NCBI GenBank assembly: GCA_031254685.1
Contig: JAIRTZ010000010.1
Coordinates: forward strand, 1 to 9,549
Reading direction: 5' to 3'
DNA from: Methanomassiliicoccaceae archaeon
GTDB taxonomy: Archaea; Thermoplasmatota; Thermoplasmata; Methanomassiliicoccales; Methanomethylophilaceae
Length of the DNA: 9,549 nt
Both the position numbers and the translations under genes were made by a program. Below, piece after piece: positions 1 to 8,200 of the stretch (position 1 is the first letter of the stretch; every line of letters starts with the position of its first letter). Below the pieces are notes generated by a model. It saw nothing but the letters and a program-made list of their open reading frames with translations, was not told the origin of the DNA and did no database searches.

Positions 1-1
1 A

Positions 2-781
2 CTGAAGAACTCGACCCCGGCCATGGCGAACGCGCTCAGGAGGACCATCCTCACCGACATACCGAAGATGGCCATCGACAAGGTCGAGTTCCATCTGGGG
101 CCGATAATGGTCAACGGAAGGGAGTACGAAAGTATCACGCCGCTGTTCGACGAGATAATCGCGCACAGGCTGGGAATGGTGCCTGTGCCGACAGATCTTA
201 AATTGTTCGTTCCGCAGAGCGAATGCTCATGCGGCGGCGAGGGATGCCCGTCATGCACGATAATGTACAGCCTTAACAAGATAGGTCCGTGCACCGTGCT
301 CTCCGGCGATCTGATCCCGCTGGGGGACCCGAACCTCAAGGTGAAGGACGAATTGATACCCATAGTGGAGCTTGCGGACGGCCAGGCGGTCCTGATATAC
401 ACGATAGCGACGATGGGCACCGCGAGGACGCATGTGAAATGGCAGGCGGCGAACGGCGTCGGCTACAAGTACGAACCCAGGATACAGCTGGACGCGGCCA
501 AGTGCAGGCACTGCATGAAATGTCTCACCGCATGTCCGAAGCGCGTGTTCGCGGGCGACGCAAAAAAGATAACCGTCGCGGAGCCGCTGAGATGTTCGCT
601 GTGCGACTCGTGCCTGACGTTCTGCGCCGGGAAGGCGATATCGGTGGAGGCGAATGACAATAATTTTGTCTTCTCCTTCGAGACCGACGGTTCCCTGAGC
701 GCCGAGACCGTCCTGAACAAGGCGATCTCGCTGCTCAGCGGGCAGGCGTCGTCGTTCGGCAAGCTTGTCGAAGGCCTTTGA
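2..781 (+). CDS. rpoD: DNA-directed RNA polymerase subunit D (Rpb3/RpoA-like), 5'-truncated
   Basis: Subunit D pairs with subunit L to form the assembly platform of archaeal RNA polymerase, the counterpart of the bacterial alpha dimer. The reading frame is open from base 2, and LKNSTPA before the first in-window ATG (position 23) matches the family's conserved N-terminus (TPAxANALRR). The true start therefore lies outside the window, with probably 20-25 residues missing. Counting from the ATG at 23: the alpha-like dimerisation motif is at residues 2-7; a cysteine loop C68, C70, C75, C78 lies in the insert domain; and a ferredoxin-like domain carries two complete Cys motifs, C161-C164-C167-C171-P and C191-C194-C197-C201. 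Methanosarcina subunit D is known to bind two [4Fe-4S] clusters through such motifs, so two clusters are inferred here. The dimerisation domain resumes to the TGA at 779-781. The gene ends its transcription unit facing polC. The identification is firm; only the 5' end is missing. Confidence 0.96.
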   Translation: MKNSTPAMANALRRTILTDIPKMAIDKVEFHLGPIMVNGREYESITPLFDEIIAHRLGMVPVPTDLKLFVPQSECSCGGEGCPSCTIMYSLNKIGPCTVLSGDLIPLGDPNLKVKDELIPIVELADGQAVLIYTIATMGTARTHVKWQAANGVGYKYEPRIQLDAAKCRHCMKCLTACPKRVFAGDAKKITVAEPLRCSLCDSCLTFCAGKAISVEANDNNFVFSFETDGSLSAETVLNKAISLLSGQASSFGKLVEGL

Positions 782-819
782 ACAAAAACAGGGGCGCCGG
801 CCCCGTTCTCTTTTATTTG
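781..819. terminator. Likely bidirectional terminator between rpoD and polC
   Basis: The 43-base convergent gap holds a GC hairpin: GGGGC at 791-795 pairs with GCCCC at 800-804 around a GCCG loop. To its right on the plus strand is a T-rich tract (805-819). To its left is an A-rich tract (781-790) that reads as a U-run on the minus-strand transcript. Each converging mRNA would therefore carry a hairpin followed by a U-rich tail. Archaeal RNA polymerase is known to stop mainly at U-tracts, so the tracts may matter more than the stem. The fold was judged by eye. Confidence 0.6.
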
Positions 820-824
820 CATCG

Positions 825-3800
825 TCAGAAGAAGTCCGACAGTTTGCACTTCTTCACTTTGTCGTTGCTGAAAAGCGATTCGATGCTCATCTCAAGCACC
901 GCGATCCTCTGTTTCGTGTATTCCGAGAGATCATATTTCTCGCTGAGGTCCTTCGATACGTCCAGATATTTTTTCACGCTCGCCTCGTGGACCGTGAGTA
1001 TCAGCGCATTGCCGCACTTGCATTTCCCGGACAGCGGTATGCGCCTGTATTTTTCCCCGCATTTGGTGCACCTGACGTTCTGCGCCGAGAATTTGCGCAG
1101 GTTCCCGGTCATGTCGGGCAAGAAGTGCTTCTCTATGACGCGCGTGGCGACGTTATTCTCATCGACCGCCCGTATCTTCTTTCCGAGGAGGAGCTGCGCC
1201 TCCATCTTGTCTATCATCGATTCAAGCGTCGTGTATGCGGAACGTTTCGGCCCTTCGGAAATATCGTTCGTGTCGTGCGTGAACCCTATCCCTTCGTATT
1301 GTCTCTCGGTGCCTATCCTTTTCCCTACCAGGTCCATGATCTTCTCGACGTCCTTCGGGTCCTTGTATGACATCGCCGCTTTGTAGAGGTCCAGCGGATA
1401 TTCGGAAAGGCAGTCGATGTTGTGCGCCTCCTTGTCTATCTCGTTCGGGTCCAATCTCGTGGACAGCACGAGCGGCGCGTCCATCAGTCCTCCGCGGCGG
1501 TCCGGGAGGTAGTCGAGGGAGAAGTTGATCAGGCCGTCGAGCATTAATATTATACTGTCCTCGTCGCCGTCGCAGTTCCTCCTCTTCGCGGCGTGGAAGA
1601 ACGGATGCGCATAGCCGCCGCACGCCTTCGTGTATCCGATTATGCGGCAAAGTATCCCGCCGCTGGTGTGCGGCGCAAGACCTATTGCCAGATGCCCCAG
1701 GAGATCTTCCCTCACGGATGCGTTATAAAACCTCTCGAGCCTGTAATGCTTCTCCAGCATATCGTCCACGAACTTGGAGACCTTCACCATATAGTCGCCG
1801 CATTTGTCCGCGGGTATTATGTCCTGCACCCTGAGCTCGCATATCTGTCCGTCATCCGTGAGCTCGCTGCCGAACATGTCGTGCGTGTACCCGAGCTCCC
1901 TCGCCTTATCGACGCTCAGCTCGATCTCGCGCGGCCTGAAATGTGTCAGCGGGATATCGGACATATCGTAGCGTATCGTCCCGTCCTTGAACATGCTCAC
2001 TCCGTTCACCGCTCTCAGTATCCCCTTCTCCAGCGCCTCGGGCACCTTATTCTTTGACGACAGCCCTTCGACGCACCTGAGCTCCGGCAGCGCCTGCATC
2101 CCCAGGCGTTCCAGCGCGCGGTGGTATATCGGCTCAATGTCCACGTAAACGCCCTCGCCCTCCGCCGGCCTCTCGTACTTTTCGAATTTGGCGTGGCCCC
2201 CGCATTTGTCGCAGCTGGGCATTATCGATGCGCAGCCGCACATTGTGCACTTCCTGGTGCCGACGTCGATCCGCACGCCCCTCTGCCGCGATGACGACGA
2301 GCCGATGCTGCTGGTCGTCGCCCTGCTCAGGGAGACCGCGGAATTGATCTCGCGCTTCGACCCGGGGTCCTTCCCGACGGGGAACAAAGAATGCACGGCG
2401 GGATTCATCAGCCGTTCCTCGGCCTTCTCGGGGCGCCCCATCCTGCTGCCTATTCTCGTCACGGCCCTTGCGCGGACCTCGATGCCCATCGCCTTGCTGA
2501 CGGCGTCAAGCGCATCGGTCCCGCCGAACGCGGACCTTTCAATGATCCTTTCCGCGTCCGCTCCGAGGCCGAGGCCCTCGATGAGCGGCATTGCGTATCT
2601 GTGCACGGTCAGCGTACCGTCATGGACGGTATGCAGCGCGCCGAGGTCCTCCAATATCCTTTTCTCGTTCGCACGGACCGGCAGCGTCAGTCCGCCGTCC
2701 TTTGAGAACTTACCGTTACCGAGGATGAAGCCCCTGAGCTCTCTCAGGCTGTCCGAACGGACATCGCTCCAGAATAGGTTGAATGACGGATGCAGCGGCA
2801 CGCCGAGCGTACGCGACATCTCCTTGGCGCGCCCGTACGGCGGCGACGCCCAGTCATCCGGAAGGCCGCCCTTCGACAGTATCTCCTGTTTGTGCCATTC
2901 CGGCGTGTAGCCGCAGGGAACGAGTTTATGATTGTTCTCGGCGAACTCCCCGAACGGCACCAGTATCTCGCCGTTGTCCGTTATCTCCGATATCTGCGGA
3001 CGTATCTCAAGCACCTCTTCCTTGGTGCCGCACTGCACGAGGTCGCCGTTCTTCAGCAATAATATCGGACCTTCGACGGAATCGCACGGCGTCACCGCGC
3101 ACGCCTTCCCCGGACGCTCTATCTTCATCTGCGTCCCGAGCGCCGGGAATTCGTCAAGCGCGTACATGCTCGCTGGGTTCAGCGCAAGCGCGGCGAGCCC
3201 CGTTGTCCGCCCTCTTCCGTATCTCAGCCGGAATCCCCCGACGCGCGACGGATGCCCGAACGCGGGGCGTCCGGCGATGATGTCGGTCAGGTATTTATCG
3301 GACGGCTTCACGGCACCGCCGTCATCCTTGTCGCTCTTCTTCAGCGAAAGGAACTCTCCGATGAATCCCCATCCGTCTATTCCGAGCGAGTCCACGTGCT
3401 TCTTGATCTTCGCCGCCTTCTGGCAGAGGCCCTCGGCGATCACAAGGCACGCGCCGCCCCTTACGAAATTCGTCTCGATCCTGGGAAGGTCCCTGTACCC
3501 GGAGATCTCCGCCTTCTCCGTGCCTTCCCCGTCAATGCAGACCGGGCAGTTGCTTACGATCAATTCTATCTCGCTCGCCGACGGCAGGTACTGCAGGTGC
3601 TGTTCCTGCTTGTACAGCGGGATCTCCTCGTGGAATCTTTGTATCTCCTCTTTCGTCGGTATGTAGCGGCCTATGTTCTGCTCCCTTCTGACGACGTCCG
3701 CGATGAGGACGCTCATCGCCTGCCCGGTGCCGCCGGCCGCCCGTATCGGCCCGGCGAATATCAGGTCAAGATACTCGGTGCCGTCGTCGTTGGTCTTTAT

Positions 3801-4193
3801 CTTGGTGTCCGCGAGGCCCTCGAGCGGCGCCACGAGTATCCCCTCGGTCAGAACGGCAAGCCCGACGCGTATGGCCCTGTCGATAGCTTTTTCTTTGCTT
3901 TCGGCGGGCTTCTTTGCGATCTCCTTCGCGATCAGCAGCGAAACGTATTCGCGGTTGTTGTGCTTTGACATAAGATTGCGTATGTCATCCGCCACGTTCT
4001 CCACGCCCCACTTCTCAAGCAGCTTCTCGACGCGCGACGCAAGGTCCTCGGCCTGCGGTATCTCTATCCTCGGCTGAGGGTCCATCCCTTTGCTTCTGGC
4101 CTTCCTTGCGACGGCGTAGCACTCTTCGTTCTTCCTGTTGAGTTCGTTGAAATAACTCTGCATCCCGCCGCTGCAAACTACCTTTCCGCTCAT
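825..4193 (-). CDS. polC: DNA polymerase D large subunit DP2
   Basis: This is the catalytic large subunit of the archaeal replicative family D DNA polymerase, which works with the small exonuclease subunit DP1 (not in this window). At 1122 residues it has the usual intein-free length. Recognisable blocks are NCPVC (215-219) followed by the RIETNFVRGG segment (238-247), RVGGFRLRYGRGR (317-329), and a zinc motif with C649, C652, C654, C661 and C664. The catalytic block AAKRRNCDGDEDS (868-880) contains D875, D877 and D879; the aspartates of this motif are known to be essential for polymerisation. A second zinc motif uses C1042, C1045, C1058 and C1060. The family's core is a double-psi beta-barrel like that of multisubunit RNA polymerases. 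The C-terminus KCKLSDFF resembles a PCNA-binding PIP box with K in place of Q. The start overlaps the GTPase stop (ATGA). A second ATG at codon 11 (4161-4163) sits where homology to other DP2 proteins begins, so the first ten residues are less certain. Confidence 0.97.
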   Translation of the reverse strand: MSGKVVCSGGMQSYFNELNRKNEECYAVARKARSKGMDPQPRIEIPQAEDLASRVEKLLEKWGVENVADDIRNLMSKHNNREYVSLLIAKEIAKKPAESKEKAIDRAIRVGLAVLTEGILVAPLEGLADTKIKTNDDGTEYLDLIFAGPIRAAGGTGQAMSVLIADVVRREQNIGRYIPTKEEIQRFHEEIPLYKQEQHLQYLPSASEIELIVSNCPVCIDGEGTEKAEISGYRDLPRIETNFVRGGACLVIAEGLCQKAAKIKKHVDSLGIDGWGFIGEFLSLKKSDKDDGGAVKPSDKYLTDIIAGRPAFGHPSRVGGFRLRYGRGRTTGLAALALNPASMYALDEFPALGTQMKIERPGKACAVTPCDSVEGPILLLKNGDLVQCGTKEEVLEIRPQISEITDNGEILVPFGEFAENNHKLVPCGYTPEWHKQEILSKGGLPDDWASPPYGRAKEMSRTLGVPLHPSFNLFWSDVRSDSLRELRGFILGNGKFSKDGGLTLPVRANEKRILEDLGALHTVHDGTLTVHRYAMPLIEGLGLGADAERIIERSAFGGTDALDAVSKAMGIEVRARAVTRIGSRMGRPEKAEERLMNPAVHSLFPVGKDPGSKREINSAVSLSRATTSSIGSSSSRQRGVRIDVGTRKCTMCGCASIMPSCDKCGGHAKFEKYERPAEGEGVYVDIEPIYHRALERLGMQALPELRCVEGLSSKNKVPEALEKGILRAVNGVSMFKDGTIRYDMSDIPLTHFRPREIELSVDKARELGYTHDMFGSELTDDGQICELRVQDIIPADKCGDYMVKVSKFVDDMLEKHYRLERFYNASVREDLLGHLAIGLAPHTSGGILCRIIGYTKACGGYAHPFFHAAKRRNCDGDEDSIILMLDGLINFSLDYLPDRRGGLMDAPLVLSTRLDPNEIDKEAHNIDCLSEYPLDLYKAAMSYKDPKDVEKIMDLVGKRIGTERQYEGIGFTHDTNDISEGPKRSAYTTLESMIDKMEAQLLLGKKIRAVDENNVATRVIEKHFLPDMTGNLRKFSAQNVRCTKCGEKYRRIPLSGKCKCGNALILTVHEASVKKYLDVSKDLSEKYDLSEYTKQRIAVLEMSIESLFSNDKVKKCKLSDFF
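4190..4193 (-). other. ATGA stop-start overlap joining GTPase and polC
   Basis: On the minus strand the bases ATGA hold both the polC start (ATG, 4193-4191) and the GTPase stop (TGA, 4192-4190). Such overlaps usually indicate a shared mRNA and translational coupling. A purine-rich stretch (GGAAGAAGCGGA) lies just upstream of the polC ATG and could aid re-initiation. Confidence 0.85.
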
Positions 4194-5164
4194 TCCGCTT
4201 CTTCCGTGAATCGTATCGTTCTCAGTTTTTCTATTATCTCGGTGCGCAGGACATCCAGGTTCTCCCCAGTCTCAGCGGAGAAACAGAACCTTCCGCTGCC
4301 GCTCTTATGGATGTCCGACTTGCTTTCGGCGACGATCATCGGTACATTCGGGAACCCGTCCTGAACGCTGTGCAGCAGCGATAACTGCTTATCCGTCGCG
4401 TAGCCGCATTGTTCCGACGGGTCGAGTATGAACACAAGCACGTGCGTCAGGTACTTCAGCGCGAGTATCGCCTGCTTCTCGATGTCGTTGCGCTCATCGA
4501 GGTCGCGGTCGAGAAGGCCCGGCGTGTCGATCACCTGGTATTTCCTCCAGCCGTCCTGAATATGTCCGATGATGATGCCCTTCGTGGTGAACGGGTACGG
4601 CGCGATCTCCGGCGCCGCGGTGCTCAGGACGGAGACGAGTTTACTCTTGCCGACGTTCGGGAACCCGGCTATGACGACCGTTGCGATATTCGACTTAATG
4701 CTCGGGAGCTTCCTGAACTTGTTCTTCGCGTCCTGCAGAAAAAGGAGGTCCTTCGATATTTGTTTAAGGATCGACGACAGACGGCCGTAGAAGCTGCCCC
4801 TTATGCTTTCGATGTATGCGACGTCCTTACTGCGCCTGAGGTTCCTGAGCGATTCGTTCTTTAACTTCTCGACGCGCTTCGAGCCCCAGTTCATCGCTCC
4901 CAGCGATTGCTTGTACTGGTCTATGCCGATCGTCAGGTCAACGAGCTCCGGAAAGAAGTCGTTGTCCTTCTCGATCCTCGGGAAACGGTTGACGTACTCG
5001 TTCAGCGTGCTTATCACGATGTCCCCGGACGCGGTGACCTTGGCGAGCGCGGTTTTCTTCTTGTGGTCTAATGTGCTCGCGCCCTCCTTATCGATCTTCG
5101 CCGCTCTGCTGAACGCTTTGTCCAGAAGTTCGTCGGCCGTAAGGACGGTGGGTATGGATGCCAT
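4190..5164 (-). CDS. NOG1-family GTPase (Obg/TRAFAC class)
   Basis: This 324-residue protein is a P-loop GTPase of the archaeal NOG1-like group (COG1084), relatives of which act in large ribosomal subunit assembly; that role is inferred here from the family. Residues 1-155 form the family's helical N-terminal domain (opening IPTVLTADELLDKAF). The G domain follows: G1 GFPNVGKS (167-174), G2 threonines at 193-194 in PYPFTTKG, G3 DTPG (213-216), G4 in the diverged form SKSD (281-284) where NKxD is usual, and G5 FSAETG (295-300). The short tail ends soon after the G domain, so the long C-terminal extension of eukaryotic NOG1 is absent. The ATG at 5162-5164 has no clear Shine-Dalgarno sequence, but a TATA-like box about 28 bases upstream fits a leaderless or nearly leaderless mRNA. 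It is the first gene of an operon with polC, its stop overlapping the polC start by four bases. Two other upstream ATGs (5175 and 5183) are out of frame. Confidence 0.9.
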   Translation of the reverse strand: MASIPTVLTADELLDKAFSRAAKIDKEGASTLDHKKKTALAKVTASGDIVISTLNEYVNRFPRIEKDNDFFPELVDLTIGIDQYKQSLGAMNWGSKRVEKLKNESLRNLRRSKDVAYIESIRGSFYGRLSSILKQISKDLLFLQDAKNKFRKLPSIKSNIATVVIAGFPNVGKSKLVSVLSTAAPEIAPYPFTTKGIIIGHIQDGWRKYQVIDTPGLLDRDLDERNDIEKQAILALKYLTHVLVFILDPSEQCGYATDKQLSLLHSVQDGFPNVPMIVAESKSDIHKSGSGRFCFSAETGENLDVLRTEIIEKLRTIRFTEEAE

Positions 5165-5186
5165 GGCAAAGCCATACTATCATACG

Positions 5187-5198
5187 ATTAAATATTAT
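5187..5198 (-). promoter_or_regulatory. TATA-like promoter of the GTPase-polC operon
   Basis: Reading on the minus strand, ATAATATTTAAT forms an AT-only block in an otherwise GC-rich gap. Its centre is about 28 bases upstream of the GTPase ATG. Archaeal TATA boxes lie about 25 bases before the transcription start, so transcription would begin at or within a few bases of the ATG. This agrees with the absence of a Shine-Dalgarno sequence. The base-pairing repeat at 5200-5232 abuts the element where a BRE would be expected. Confidence 0.6.
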
Positions 5199-5199
5199 C

Positions 5200-5232
5200 G
5201 GAGGCGGCCGCGGGCGGATGCGGCCGGCCTCC
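5200..5232 (-). terminator. GC-rich inverted repeat after the giant surface-protein gene
   Basis: GGAGGCGGCCG (5200-5210) is the reverse complement of the 5221-5232 arm except for one bulged base, giving an 11-bp stem with a 10-base loop. It starts 8 bases beyond the stop codon of the 1341-codon gene and is the obvious candidate terminator or 3'-end stabiliser for that mRNA. What follows on the minus strand is AT-rich (ATAATATTTAAT) but not a clean U-run, and it doubles as the next promoter. An operator role for the GTPase-polC promoter is an alternative. Confidence 0.5.
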
Positions 5233-5240
5233 TCCGGGTA

Positions 5241-8200
5241 TCACTTCATGGACTTCTCCAGTGTCAGCCGGAACAGCCAAAGGTCCACCTTCTTGTCGAG
5301 GTCCACCTTCATCATCGGCGGCGCCAGGTACGGAGGGAATCCCTCGAACACCAATCCGGCGTTCACTCTCCACTGCCCCTCGCTCTTTCCGAACAATGTG
5401 CACAATGCGGTGAGGTTGCATTCGATCACGACGCCCGCGGTTATGCCCGCTATGTTGCCTATCGGGCCGAGTATCTTCGGGGTCGTCACCCTGGCGAAGA
5501 TCATCGTCTGGAAATAGATGTCATCGCTTAGGATCTGCTTCGGCGTCATTCCCGTGGGGTTGTCGATGTTCTTCATCATCGACACCACCTGCCCGACCGC
5601 CCAGTTCAGCCCGTCCTTTATTATCTCGCGCCCCAGCACAAGCGAGAATTTTATCCCCCCGTGCACAGAACCGGTGCCGTCCCCTATCGACAGCTCGATG
5701 AATATCGACGCGCTGACGACGCAGTTCGCGATCATGTTGATCGCGTTCTGTATCGTCAGTTCGATCACACGCTTCAGGAACAGCGCGACGCCGTCCGGCC
5801 CGACGATCTTCGACCCCATCTCCCCGAACGCCTGCTTGCCGGCGTCCAGCATGCATTGGACGACGGCGGCCCTCAGCGGGCTCCCGCCCATGATCTTCCC
5901 TCCGTTGTCCTCTCCCTTGGTGCCCTTCTTGAACACCCACTTCGCCGACCCGTCCGTCTCACGCTGCCACGTGCGGTCGTCGTCCGCGCTGTCGTTCTTC
6001 TGCGGAGTATAGTCGACAACGTTCCCGTCCGGGTCGAACAGCGTTACCGATTCCTTCGTGTTGTTCAGGAACTGCGTCGGGAACGTTATGACAACGTGCT
6101 CGCCCGGGCCTATCGTCATATCGTGTATCGTGTAGTATTTGTCGCCCTTCGAGAATGCCGCAAGCATATATCCTTCGAGATCGACCGTCGAGAACGTTGA
6201 ATTGTACAGTTCGACCCATTCGTTCCCCGCGTCATTCCCGGGAGGGTTCAGTTCGAACTCGTTGATCACGACGCCGTAAACATACGGTAAATTGTATTTG
6301 ATCTCGAGCCCGGCGTCAAGGCTCCCCTTCAGGCCGGGTATCGGCAGCGGTATGTTGGACAGTATCGTCCCCAGCCCGGGTATGTCCGAGAGCCTCAGTT
6401 CGAACTCATCGTACTGGACTATCTGAGGCATCGCCGCGTGGATGTCCACGCCGCGGAATGTTCCGTTGATCTCGACGATGCTTTTGCGCACCTTCATCAG
6501 CGGATCGATGATTATGTCGATCTCCCACGTATCGGCGTGCGCGCCCACCCTCCCGGTGAACGCGAACTTGCCGTTCTTGTCCTTCTTCAGTTCGAGCATC
6601 GCCGTCAGCGTCACACCGAACACCGGCATCGTCAGTTTGAATTTCGTCGTACTGGCGCCCTTCGTCATCTCGCCGATCGCGTCCACGATTATCTCGAAAC
6701 GCATACCGTGCCATTCTATGCCGAACGCCTGGCTCTTAAGCGTGATGTTGATGATCGCGATCACATCCTCGAAGATGACGCCAAGCAGATTGTTCAGGAG
6801 CGTGGTGAACATCTCGATCGGCCCCATTATCGCGTTGTAAAGTTTCATCAGCAGGTCGGACACAAAGTCCGCTGCGCGTGTGATAAGGCCCATGATCACA
6901 TTGAGCACCTTGTCCGCCAATTTCTTCAGTTCGAACAGCGGTTTCAGGAACGGCTCGACGATCTTCATCAGCGCCTTGACGATATCGTTCACAACGGTGT
7001 CCGACGCCTTGTAGGCGACGCCGGCGAGCGGGCCGGCGCTCATCACGGCTATCGCGAGGTCGAATTTCGAGTGGGACGTACCGGAGACCGCGGCGTCGTA
7101 TGTGCCGAGGAGCCTCATCAGCGATGATGACGATCTCGCCTCGTAATCAAGGTCGGCGACGACGTCTATCCTGAACATCGACGAGTATGCGGCCGCAAGG
7201 TCATCCGACAGTCCGACGTAATGCACGTTCTCGGTGCCCTTCGTGGGCGGCGAGATCTTTATGCCGAGCGTGACGTCGCAGTCAAGCGTCACGTACTCTT
7301 TCATCGTGACGCCGTCGCTTCCGCCGAGCAGGAACGAATCGGTGCCCGGCAGTTCGTAAACATCGGACATCGACGTCAGCGATATGAATTCCGCCATTTC
7401 TCTGACGAGGGAGTCCATTCTCCGCTCCACCAGCGGATACAGGCCGAAGACGTCCATCCCGTATCTTACCACCAGGACGACAATGTCCTTGAACATCGAG
7501 TTCGTGCTTTTTTCGACATCGTTCAGCACAGTGTCCAGGACCTCCATCTTCCCGTCGGCGACCTTTTTGTATTCTTTGATCACGGAGACGACGTCACCGG
7601 TGCCCATGAGCTGATCCGCGATAGCGTCGATCACGTAAGGGTCGAGGGGCATTCCGTACGTATCTCCGATGATGCCGCCGACGTATCCCTTGATCTCCTG
7701 TCTTATCGAATCCTTCAGTTTGTTCACCCCGAACGCATCGTCAGCGTTGGCGGCGAGGTGCTCATAGATCGCCACGTACATCGTGTCGATCACCTTGTAC
7801 GACCTGACGACGGACTCTATCATCTCTTCGGCCGCGTCCCTCTGCTCCTTCAGCGCCCTCGTTACGGCGCCGCTCATCGTGTCTATGAGATTCGTATCAT
7901 CGAACGGGTCGCATTCTATCTTCATCGCCCCGAGACCGGACGACCCGGCTATCTCAACGGCGATCGACCTCACCATGCCCATCAGCGTCTCCATTATCTG
8001 GTTGCGTTCCTTGTAGTATCGGTCCATGAAACCGTTCCATCCGTTCCATCCGAGAAGGTCCGTGTTGGGATATGCGATGTTCATCGTACAAGCCGGGATG
8101 TCGATGAGGTTTCCGTTGTACGTATACCCGACGGACGGAAGCGATATCGAAGCGTACGTACCGTTGAGCATGTACCGGTACTCGCTCTCGGGTATCCCGA

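Noticed and set aside
289..657. A 122-codon frame overlapping rpoD on the same strand, and others antisense to it
   Set aside because: They lie wholly inside the conserved subunit D coding sequence and have low-complexity Arg/Gly-rich products.
23..781. rpoD starting at the in-window ATG (position 23)
   Set aside because: The codons before it encode conserved family sequence (STPA before MANALRR), so the gene begins outside the window.
1557..1577. Possible intein at the NCDGDED active-site block of DP2
   Set aside because: DP2 genes often carry an intein here, but the block is continuous with its normal neighbours on both sides and the total length is that of an intein-free protein.
825..4193. 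Several plus-strand open frames of 100-240 codons opposite polC
   Set aside because: The main ones are in the same antisense register and are explained by codon bias; the minus-strand product is unambiguous DP2 throughout.
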